Shown here: one piece after another, positions 1 through 10,321 of the stretch
Layout: every line of letters starts with the position of its first letter
Position numbering within the stretch: position 1 is the stretch's first letter
Assembly (NCBI RefSeq): GCF_001625215.2
Contig: NC_030384.2
Span: forward strand, 42,070,390-42,134,389
From: Daucus carota subsp. sativus
Taxonomy: Eukaryota > Streptophyta > Magnoliopsida > Apiales > Apiaceae
Direction: 5' to 3'
DNA: 64,000 nt
Notes under the pieces: generated by a model
Told to the model about the DNA's origin: nothing
Database searches by the model: none
What the model saw: the letters and a program-made list of their open reading frames with translations, nothing else
Made by a program: the position numbers and the translations under genes

Positions 1-3000
1 TAAAGTTTCGCCAAATTTTTCGAAACCTTCGTCTGATTCCTCAATCTCTGTGTCTCAGGTTCATGACTTTAAGACCTTTATGAATTATTGTTATTCATTC
101 GTTTGATGATAAAAGATTATATTTTTGTGAACATATAAATACAAATTGTTTATTCGTGATATGTTTCTTATGATAGTCGAATCTTTGATGTTAATATTTT
201 GTGTTTATTGATGGTGAATCTGCTCTGTTTATGAATGAATATTGTTTTTGAAGATTGATGTGTTGTAACTTTACGGAATATTGGTTTTGTTTTCATTGGA
301 TGGTGTGATGATGAAGTATACGTGTTTTATTTGAATTTTGTTCTCCTTGTTTTATTATCTTTGGTTTAGGAACAAGTAATATCTCCTGTGCCTCAGAAAG
401 AAGCTACTGCTAATGGACACCATAGTTCTAATCATAGTCACAAACAGCCTCATCATCAACGAAGAAGAAATAATAAGAAAGGCCTGAATGCAGGGGTTGG
501 ATCAGGACATGGATCAGGGCAGAGCAGCTTCAGTCGCCCACCAGGCCCACCACCCCCTCCTCCTCCACCTCCATTCCCGATACCTTTTGGAAATCTACCA
601 CCACCACCTGGGATGGAGTTGCCTATTAGAGAACCTTCTCCATACCCTGGCAGTAACCTGGATACTAGACCAATTGTAGGTGGGGGTGTTGGGTATCACT
701 CACATGATCATTCTTCACAACGACATCCTTCTAGAAGGGGTAACTTTGGTTCCCGACCCCGTGGGGATGGAGGATATAACAATGGTTACGGAATCAGGCG
801 TGACCAAGACCGTGAATGGAATGCTTCTGGAAGAGACATTCATCATATTAGTCCGATGGTTCCACCACCACCACCGCTCCCTCCCCGGGGTTTGACAAGA
901 CCACCAATGCCAGGACCTATGCCGTACATCCCTTCTCGGCATGTGAGACCATTTGGGAATCCTATGCCTTTTGGTAAGTTTGATGGATTTGATATTACAC
1001 CAGATTTTTTATCGGAGCTAATCAACTAATGTTTATTTTTTATAGATATGGTCCCTCAATTTTTATATGGTCCACCAATGCCGCCGGATTCTTACAGGGG
1101 TGTCCCACTCGTTCTCCCACCACCTCCACCTTTATATTTCCCTGTCATTGATCCAAATTTGCGGATTTTGTTACTTAAACAGATTGAGTATTATTTCAGG
1201 TAAATTGAAGTGGTTGAAGTGGAATCCTTAGACAACATATATTTTATCTAGTTAAATTTGGACTGAGCTTATATGCTGTTTCTTTGTGCAGTGACGCTAA
1301 TTTGGTCAAAGATGACTTCTTGAGGTCAAATATGGACGACCAGGGTTGGGTATCTATCACTTTAATCGCAAGCTTTCGTCGAGTAAGTAGATAGTAATTT
1401 TACATGTCATTATTCCCTTTGTATTGATTGAATTTGGTGAAGTTCCTCCTGCCATGTTTGTTTGTAGAGGCCTGGGGACATGGACTGGGCTGGAAATGTC
1501 CAACATGGATACATGTCCTACATGTTTTTTGCCTATAATAAGTTTCCAAGTGTCCATACCCATGTCCGATTGTCAAGTGTTTGTAACTGTTACTTAACTG
1601 ACAAGAAGAATCAAAGTAACAAAGCTACTATGAGTAATATAAAATCTTTTTTGTCCACTTTTATCTTAATAATACAGGTGTACAGTTGCAATCAACCCAG
1701 ATAAATGTAACGTTTTCTTTCCTTTCCCTTCTCTATTTTATGGTGTTGTGCAGTAGCATGCATCCTTGTTTTGACGTGATCACAAAATTGAAATTTAATA
1801 GTCATGCACCTAGCGAAGGCGAGTTTTGAACTTGTAACCTCTTATGTAAGGAGGGGATAGAGGGGTCTGTCGTATGTGATACACTATAAACCAAGGGATT
1901 AATGGCATATTTGATGTGCGTGTATATGTTTTACATTTTATGGCTTCGAGTTCACAAACTAGGGTGTAATGGCTACTCTGATTTTTCTTTGTTTAATGTT
2001 TTGAAGGCTTCTTCCTTTACTGTTCCATGTTTTTTTGGTTATTTTTCCTTTAAGTTTATTTGTTAACTTATCTCAAGCTCGACTTTCTCATTGCTCTTCA
2101 ATCTGCAAAAGGGGTCATAAAAACATACACACAGATATGAGCTTTTGGTAGGTGATATCGTTCTCAACTCTGAAGGCAAGTGAGCACCGTAGAGTCGTAG
2201 ACAGGAAAGAATCTATACCATAATTTAGGATGCATAATTCCTAAGAATTTTGGGTTTACCTTTTTTTTTAATAATTGGAATTTGAACTTAAGACAGTGCA
2301 AAGTTACCTATTTACCTTTTCCATTGCATATAATATATCTATAGGCGTTGGGACTGCTGTCAGTTACTCTATGTAAACTGGCTGTGAAAGCAATATAAGC
2401 TTCTTCCATATTTGTGATATGCACTTTGTCTTACTCTCAAGTCTCATGCATATGTTGTGTTAGTCATATAATATATGTAATGTATAATGTATTTGTTAGA
2501 TATTTTGTATTTGCTATCTTATGATCATTTTATATACATATATCAATTTGTGTGGGTACTTGATTTGATAATTTCTATCTGATTCTCTTTTTCAGGGGAT
2601 GAAATTAAATTTAAGAAATTTATTTGCCCATGAATGTGTGGGGGGCTAGTGTATCAATAGACATGGATTAGTAGGATAGCCATGAGCATCTTGGTGTCTG
2701 ATTTTTCAATCTCTTTTTACATAATTAAATAAAGGACATCTATAAGTTAATTCATTACATGCACTCAGCTGGAAGAGTCGAACATGATACTTGTCCAAGT
2801 GTTGGACTTGGGAATTAAGTTGAAAGTTTACATGTTTAATGAGTATTTTTTTTAAAAAAAATACATTGTTGTTATAGTTTTATTACAAGCAAAGAACACT
2901 ACTCATTTTACAGTGTTATAAATTAACCCTAGATATTAAAAGACATTTTAAAAATTGGTACACTTTTTACTTTTCTAACACTTTTTTTTTTGTGATTTTT

Positions 3001-5379
3001 ATGGTTTCTGTTTTATCTTTGAATTCAATATAAAAACAGAGGATGAAATGTTGTTAAAGAAACAAAAGAATGACTTGTTAAAGTTTGTTGCGTCTTGGTC
3101 TGATAGGTTGCGGGACATATAAATTGAAATATTTGTATGTGGATTCTAAGTGATTTCCATCATACAAGGTGATATATAGTTTCTGTTTCAATTTCTCTGT
3201 AAACCAAGACTGTTTGCATTGAAGACAAGAATATCAAGATAATGGGTGAATCAGATCAGGAACAGATGGTCGCCAATATGAACTCGAGATGCCTTTTTTA
3301 AATCATATCAGGCAGTTTCTATTTGAGTTGAAATAATGTAGTATCATATCTAGCTAGCAAGATGTAATGTTGTTCCAGTTATATTACCTTCATGCTAATG
3401 CTTCATAAAATATGGTTTTTTAAATTCATGATTTGCCTTTTTTAAACTAGTGTCTATCCTCCTTCGAAATCGCACAATGGTGACAAAGTCATTTCCAAGT
3501 TACTTAAAAGTTGAATCCTTTGATATGTCACCTATTATGAACTGAATATCTTCAGTATAAATTTTCTTTTTTTAATTGGTTATGATCACATTTAACTTTA
3601 TTTATCATACATCAGGTTTCAAAATTGACAATCGATGTTCAATTGATTCTAGATACTTTGGGAGCATCAACTGTTGTGGAAGTGCAGGTAAAGTTTACAT
3701 GTGTTGACTGCAAACTATTTGTTTTTTATTTAGTATGTGTGGAAAGTTCATAACTTTCTCAAATATCATTGATTTGGGTTTACAAGCTGTTGATTGTTAA
3801 CTGTTCCTAAGTATCTTATAAGATGTCTCTACCTTGTGTGTCGAATCACTTTCCCATGTTCTTAAATCTCACATGATCAATTCCACCATATCCACAGTCC
3901 TCACTTCCGTAAAAAAAATATATATATATAACCACAGTCCTCACCATGAACATCTACATTAATAAACAACCTTAGCAAACAAGAAAATAAATTATTGCCA
4001 CCTCCACATTATAATTAGTAACAAAGAGATTTTAAAAAAAAAATTATGACTAGAGAGTCGAGTGGTTGATTGTGCTGAAACGTGCATTAATTTTTTGTAT
4101 GTGTGGTCAGTGAACTCCAAGGGCAGCATCGGGGTAAAGATTATTGTGAAGGAACAAAGGGAGAATTTTCTATCTACTTTCTTGACCTAATGTTGTTTTG
4201 GCCTGCCTGTGTAGTTTACTGCTTATGCAGCACTGATTATTTTATTTTTAGTCATTTAGAATTTTAAAAATAGAAACACTCGGATAAAGTTGTGTTGGGG
4301 TACAAGTCATGATCATTGTTTATGAAATTTCACACATGTTGGTTATGATCGTGGTGTCATGTAAATATGATCGGGTGATTTGTGTCGACCATTTTTTGTT
4401 TTGATTAAATGCCCATTTTTTTTGTTTGATTAAACTGCTTCCCCTCCTCTCTATTAAACTAATATAAATGTGCATGTACGTATAGATTGTTGGGTAGAAG
4501 TGAAGGATGTCTCCGTTTTATCGCATATATGGTGGTGTTATTAATTTGGCTTAATGCAGCAAATATATATATAGAGGGTCCTACTCCACTACAAACATGC
4601 TTAAACTAAAAACTAAAAACAATCTAAATCACATCGAAATATAGCACATATGGCATACAAATTAATCGTTGGAAGATGAAGAAAAACAGAGGGAAGTCAA
4701 ATTTCAAAAATAAAAAAACTCACCGTTTGACTGGAAAAATCAAATTATAAACGGAGGAGGTTATGTGGGATCATGTGTGGGAGGGTGTATTTTCATTGTG
4801 TGGGGTGACTTGTAGGGGGTCATTAGATTGAATTTATTACGGGCTTAGATTAGTTTTTAGTTTCTTTTTTAATTTTGGTTTTTTTTTTGATCATTTTGCG
4901 TGCACACGATTTATGCAGATGGTTCCAGCATAAGTGGGTTAATGAAATTTAAAATAATTTTATGTATATCAATGACATCCTCTTTAGTACAGTATTAGAT
5001 GTAGCTGGTCTCGAGACATATTTCCCCAATAGCTGTACAAGCACTTTTCAGTGAATATGTTCTGAATCTGTCTTTAACGCAGGGAGACAAGATTAGGAGA
5101 CGTGAAAACTGGAGCAAATGGATTCCGTCAGTTGGGCAGACTACCTTAGACACTGGCCTGCAATCTCAAAGTCAGTCAAGCGATGTCATGCTGGCAACTT
5201 CCATTCAAGAGGTCCATTTGGACGAGGTGACTTCTGATAGTGTCAGTAATATGGACAATACCGTAGAATACTCTGATGCAGAACTAGGTAGAGATACATC
5301 ATCTGAGGAACCAAGTACTGGATCAGAATTGGCCAAGGGGCTGAAATCAGCTGAAGCATCCAGTGAAGGATGTACCTAA
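1..5379 (+). CDS. La-related protein 1 (LARP1B/C type), 5'-partial
   Basis: This is the 3' part of a LARP1-family RNA-binding protein, a cytoplasmic regulator of mRNA translation and stability. Exons read as 1-58, 370-973, 1046-1199, 1292-1382, 3616-3687 and 5083-5379. All junctions are GT-AG and the phase is kept, giving about 424 residues in the window. The large exon encodes a low-complexity region rich in Gly, His and Pro, including a run of nine prolines. The La module follows: LLKQIEYYFSDANLVKDDF, then MDDQGWVSITLIASFRR, then VQLILDTLGASTVVEVQGD and RRRENWSKWIP. This is the plant LARP1 winged-helix signature. The tail is acidic and Ser-rich and ends GCT before TAA. No DM15 repeats are seen, which fits the short LARP1B/C plant forms rather than LARP1A. 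The 2.2-kb intron 1383-3615 carries no other gene that I can see. The N-terminus lies left of the window. Confidence 0.9.
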
Positions 5380-7066
5380 GCAACAAGCCAACAACCATCT
5401 TTCTGGATGGAATTTTGAGAATTATAATAATTATGTAGAGCTATGTTGGGCTAAAATTGAAAAATGACTGGGAGTTCTCTACTTTGTTATGATTCTTTTG
5501 GAAAACCTATACATCTTATGTACTTGCCTTGTTGGGTTTTCTAGATAGATTTTGGCTGAAGCTAAAATGGGTTTTTTACCGTGACTGTTCATATGGCCAT
5601 ATTTAGATTTGTGATTCTAACTGATCTGACTTCAAGTTGATAAATTGAGCTCGGTCCTGCCTGAACTCGATTTTGAGTTTTTGTTTGAACAAATGTACGG
5701 GCTCAATATGTAGTCCAAGTTAATCGAACTTGACTTCGGCTTAAAAATGTTTTCTTGTTTAATACAGTGGACGGGCCTTTGATATTTTTGGGGACTATTA
5801 AATCGTTTCATCTGTTTAGCTTTCAGATTCTTTAATGTCATAATTTGAACAGAAGTTTATGTCATAATTTGAACAGAAGTTTCTAAATGAAGGTTGATGA
5901 AAAGGTTTGTTGTGCATAACCTCTATAATTTGGTTATACACGTATTTAGTTTTGAAACTTAGGTCGTTTAATTTTTTAATACGCATTTCTAAGTTTTTTG
6001 ATTATGACTGATGAAACAATTTGACCCGAAATTCGAAAATGTGAATATACTGAATCCGATTTTTGGATTCGGATTTGATTCTTAAACCTGAAAATTTTTA
6101 GATTTAGATTTAGTGTTTACCGATATCTGATGTGAAATCTCAAATCTGATTTAAATCTGTTAAATTAGGGAAAAAAATACCATATATGTATATGTATATG
6201 TATATGTGTGTGTTTCATATATATTATTTGAGAATTTGTATAATATGTCCCAGTTTAATGAATCACTTTTACAACATATCCCTTTTAATTCAATAATTAC
6301 AAATACGTTCTATAATTTTGTCAAAAAAATGTTTTATAAAAGTGTAAATTTATCTCATTTTATATATACATACATTTCTTCAAATAGAAATTCTGGTTAA
6401 AATGAATTTACATATTAATGAAAAATCTATGAGATGTGAATAATTATTAATTGATGGATTCCGAGTAAAATGATGTAGTGTAATTTTTAAATAAATCAAG
6501 TGCTTATTTTTCAATGTTGTTTACTGTTATAGTGCTACTAGCGTAATAATTTCTAGTTTTTGGATTTCGGAGTTTTGGTTTCGAATATTGGTTTTCAGGT
6601 ATTTCGGATATTCGATCTAAAAATTTTGAATTCAGAATATTACATGAGTCTGATCTTTTCGAGTATTCATTTGCGGGTGTTTTTGGATTCAGATATGATA
6701 AAAATATACTATCGTGAAATATATCTTTATATCATGAATGGACGTCTAGAACATGCTACTATGCTAGTAAACAACCTTTAGCTTTTTTGAAACTCAGGAC
6801 TTGACATTTCAAGTTTAAGAGTTTATGGCTCTTGCTCTCGATTTTCTCTTTATAAATTCTCTGATATACTAGTCATATATTAATATATCTACAACACTCA
6901 CACGTAAGCAGGCAGCAGTTGTAATGTGTACACAGTAATATAAAAGAATATAAAAGGAGGGAGCATGCTTACTACTAGAAATTTGAAATTAGGAAAGCCA
7001 AGCTGGAGCAAATTTGGAACACAAATTTGTTCTACATATGTTAAGTCTCATATATTTCGCATATCA
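5380..7066. other. intergenic, AT-rich, no gene
   Basis: This stretch separates the LARP1 stop from tRNA-Glu. It holds the LARP1 3' region, a 24-bp direct duplication at 5835-5882, and low-complexity AT-rich DNA. At 6000-6130 and 6540-6700 there are runs rich in the GGATTCGGATTT motif that look like worn repeat DNA of unknown family. The open frames at 6206-6400 and 6560-6781 have no recognisable protein features. Confidence 0.5.
5835..5882 (+). repeat. 24-bp tandem duplication (2 copies)
   Basis: The unit begins ATGTCATAATTTGAAC and occurs twice head to tail without mismatch (5835-5858 and 5859-5882). It lies about 460 bp past the LARP1 stop. Confidence 0.85.
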
Positions 7067-7138
7067 TCCATTGTCGTCCAGCGGTTAGGATATCTGGCTT
7101 TCACCCAGGAGACCCGGGTTCGATTCCCGGCAATGGAA
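7067..7138 (+). tRNA. tRNA-Glu (anticodon UUC)
   Basis: A 72-nt tRNA without intron. The acceptor arms TCCATTG and CAATGGA pair over seven bases, with A as discriminator at 7138. The anticodon loop CTTTCAC puts TTC at 7100-7102. The T arm contains GGTTCGATTCC. A T-run just downstream (from 7139) is a usual RNA polymerase III terminator. It delivers glutamate in cytosolic translation. All arms are intact, so it is probably functional. Confidence 0.96.
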
Positions 7139-9120
7139 TTTTTTAGTTTTTTCCTTTAAATCCTTTTTAATATTCCTCAACAATTTTCTTTTTTATTTGT
7201 ATCTGGGTTCCTCAACCCTCAGAGACCGACACACTGGGCTCGCAAGAGTAAAACAACGCATCCGAGTAAAGAAAGGTGAATCCAAATGTTTGGTTCTTAA
7301 ATTTATTCATATTCATGTCAGTTGTATTCACTCGCCGCATTTCATATTCTTCTCCACATCTTAACATTGTCAAGTTTCAGTTTAAAATTCAACTCTGGAA
7401 CAATAATTGTAGACATGGTGTTTGTTAATATGCCTGGCTCATCTTTCAACTCCTGTTAATTTTTTATTAAACTATTATACTTCTTTTTTGTGATTATCAA
7501 CAAGTATCTTTACGAGCCCTAACAACAGAAAGGCAGTAGGTCTGTCTGTTAATTGGGAAGGTAGAATGTTTATGTGCGCTTTGTTCGTGATTATATTATT
7601 ACCTGACTGGTCTTTGATTGGATTCTGTTCTAGTGTCTTTGCATTTTTGGGTTTAAGCACCTTGATCTTGATTCTGTGTATATGAATTTTACTTTTATCT
7701 GTGGAAAGGGGCAGAGAGTTATATGTGAACAAAAGATTAGCTCAGCCTTTTGTGGATACACACATTTCACTGAAAACATGTCCCGACTTGATGTGTCATT
7801 TACAGTCTCTTGTTTCCTCCTAGTTGAGTAGTTATTGTTACTGTTTAGTTTGTTCATGGTTTGGGGTGCTGCCCGGTACTAGACTGAGTTGTTTGTAACA
7901 TGGTTGCACTTGACCTTTGGCATTATAAAGTTGAACCAATTAGCTCTCATGTTACTTGTTCTTGTGTTAGCAAGGACGTTTGCAATACTAGTAAATGTTT
8001 TGTTTAAGTTGTTAGCAAGCTCAAGGATTAGTACTTTCACTTTGCATTCTGTTAGAGAATTAAGTCTTTAAAGCATCTCCAACCTAACACCAAAACTCTA
8101 TAATAGTGTAACTTTTTGGTGCAAAATCAACTCCAATGCAACTCTATAATGGTGTAAATTATTCACCAAATCTGGCGCTTTTCAAAATGCAAAGCATACC
8201 CTCATGTTTGTTAACAGAAACAAATTTGTTCATTCTACATTTCTCTGTCCCACTCGTATATCTTATTACATTCATATCAACAGAACAATCACTTTAATAA
8301 AATTTGAATGAATGTGCCTTCTTATAGAAAAATTATTCTTTTGGTGTAATATATAGCGTAAATGGAACGAAGTTTGTTTTGCGGATAGTGTAATTTTAAC
8401 ATTGTAATAGTTAATTTTTACACTACTTTGGTGTTACGGGTTGAAAATGAAATAGACTTTATTTGATGTTTTGGTCGATTTAACGTTTGTTTCGATGTAT
8501 AGATGAGAAACTTGTTTTCCATGTAGTAAGATACTTTGAGGCTAAATTAGGAAAATGAAAGCAACAGGGAGAGAATCGAGATTTCGTGATTACTCTAAGC
8601 CTCTCACCCTAAAGATGAGAAAAACATCTTACTTTAATTAAAAATCTCCATTTGTTTTGGTTCTCTGAGGGTAATCATCGAACACAAGAAAATTACCTTC
8701 CAAAGCCATCTGCAGATAACTTATAAATGCGGGAACTTTAACATTTTTATGAAAGAATTTTATTGCTCTATTAGTCTTTTATCTTGATATGTTTTTATCA
8801 GAACAGAAGCACAGAGGGGCTGTCGGGGTATTTTTAAAAAAAATAAATTAGTAGCTATGAATATATTGAATTTTAGAGTCCAAATATTTATTAAGCCCAT
8901 CCTAATTTAGGTCTTTGGTTCTGTCCCTGATTCTCATGGTTTTAGTTTGAATTGTGATATAAAAATATTAGCTTCGCTAAGGACTTGATGGTCAATATTA
9001 AAAGTTCTCTTGTATGACATAAAAGATAATGAAGTGGATGTTATGAATATGGCTTCAGAAAATACTGTAGCTTCTTGTTTTTCTCGAATAAAAATAATTA
9101 ATAATTTTTGCTCTGTCTAG
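7139..9120. other. intergenic region with possible 5' leader of the mL64-like gene
   Basis: No coding gene is recognised. A GT donor-like site (AAAG/GTGAAT) near 7275 could close a 5' untranslated exon that joins the acceptor at 9120, but this is a guess. A worn Tourist-like MITE lies at about 8071-8452. The frames at 7475-7857 and 7889-8071 show no family features. Confidence 0.4.
8071..8452. mobile_element. degenerate Tourist-like MITE
   Basis: The left end reads AAGCATCTCCAACCTAACACC, a common start for plant PIF/Harbinger-type MITEs. The right end GGTGTTACGGGTTGAAAATG is a diverged complement. The interior repeats the phrase CTCTATAATGGTGTAA. No clean target duplication survives. Confidence 0.4.
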
Positions 9121-9140
9121 ACCTTTGACTATTGGAAGAT

Positions 9141-9149
9141 ATGTCTTGA
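9141..9149 (+). promoter_or_regulatory. two-codon upstream ORF overlapping the mL64-like start
   Basis: ATG TCT TGA at 9141-9149 has a stop codon that shares its A with the first in-frame ATG of the downstream coding region (TGATG, 9147-9151). This matters only if the exon opening at 9121 is transcribed as the leader. Confidence 0.5.
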
Positions 9150-9559
9150 TGTCAGTGATTGTGGTAATGGCTGGTAAAGTGATGAAATTTGTAACAAAGT
9201 CGGTGGGAGAGTACCAGTATCCTTGGAGGGAGAAGCTGATGAAACATCAGGAAGATCTTTCAAAGGGAGTTTGGGGTTATTGGCACCTCGGGGCTTGGAA
9301 ACATAGTAGCATTAGTGCCCGTCATCGAGCTCGAGTCCGCAAGGAAGCCCTCCTTGCTGGAGAAGACTGGCCATATGATCCAAAAAGGAAAGAAATGAGA
9401 ACAAAGAGGAAAGGACACAAATGTGATCGGATATCTGCAGAGAAACGAGCCAATACTGCTGAATTAATGCAGAAAATGCCACAAATGTTAGCAGATTTCA
9501 AAAAGCGCAGGTGGGAAAGGAAGATGAATGAAGAGGATGCTGCGGCCAAGAAAACTTGA
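9149..9559 (+). CDS. mitoribosomal protein mL64-like (CRIF1/GADD45GIP1 family)
   Basis: A short, very basic protein of 136 residues from the ATG at 9149, or 130 from the ATG at 9167 (MAGKVMKF), which I think equally likely. An acceptor CTAG ends at 9120, so an upstream untranslated exon is probable. The core reads EYQYPWREKL, GVWGYWHLGAWKHS, ISARHRARVRKE, then GEDWPYDPKRKEM and AELMQKMPQMLADFKKRRWE. From memory, the last block resembles the animal CRIF1 segment with the MPQM motif, and the WP...KRKE block also fits. That family is a component of the large subunit of mitochondrial ribosomes (mL64, called mL59/64 in plants). The family assignment is from memory, not from a search. The tail is Lys- and Glu-rich and probably helical. 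The gene is convergent with the minus-strand gene that ends at 10322. Confidence 0.62.
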   Translation: MSVIVVMAGKVMKFVTKSVGEYQYPWREKLMKHQEDLSKGVWGYWHLGAWKHSSISARHRARVRKEALLAGEDWPYDPKRKEMRTKRKGHKCDRISAEKRANTAELMQKMPQMLADFKKRRWERKMNEEDAAAKKT

Positions 9560-10321
9560 AGATAAAATGACTCCTCTGTTGCTAAACTTATCTTGTCTTA
9601 GCTGCATGATAATATCATGAAAACTTTGCTTTTAAATGTTTACTTTCGACTGATAATCAAGTGATTAAGACACAAGTATGGTGACTACCAAATTTTTCCC
9701 AACTATGTTGCAGTGCTGTGATAGTTTTTATCTTCCTTATGTTGCTTTCAGATTTTAAAATTTTCCTTTTAACAGTACGGAAATAACAGCTGCCATGTTC
9801 TCATTTGCTATTTTTGGATATCATTTCTTCTATTTCATTCTCATATGCTGCATGTCCTGGAACATGTGCATAGAATTAAAGATATTTAGATGTTTATGTT
9901 GTCCCTGACCCCTAGTATGCACTGAACTTGTGCAATTCCTTTTTAAGGAGTTATGTTTGTAACGAAAGTTGATCAACTCTGTATAATTCTCACTGCTTCA
10001 ATCTGATCTGAACTCCCATGGTAACCAACATGCAACGTAGTATACATTGCTTGCCTGATTGTTTTGGTCATGTATTCTATCTCCAAGTAGCGGTCATACT
10101 CATACATCATTCCGTAGTCTTGACATAATCAGGCAAATTTACAAAAGAACCAACACATGCCACTAAAAGTGATAGGCTAAAAGCTACCTTCTCTTTTTTC
10201 TTTCTAAGCCTTGTTTTAAATCTGAGGGGTACAAGTATAGATCTGCATTGATCAATATCTGTATTTAGATATTATACAAAAATATTCAATATGTGAGCCT
10301 ACTATTCACAAAGTCGAAATT
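9560..10321. other. convergent intergenic region, 3' ends of two genes
   Basis: This region holds the 3' untranslated parts of the mL64-like gene (+) and of the unnamed gene on the minus strand. Nothing else is seen. Confidence 0.5.

Noticed and set aside
388-1029. Independent 213-residue gene in the Pro/Gly/His-rich stretch
   Set aside because: It opens with GTG and runs through a splice donor at 974; it is the large LARP1 exon read into its intron.
4560-4885. Foldback MITE in the last LARP1 intron
   Set aside because: AAACTAAAAACTAA occurs in inverted order at both sides, but the ends and target duplication cannot be fixed.
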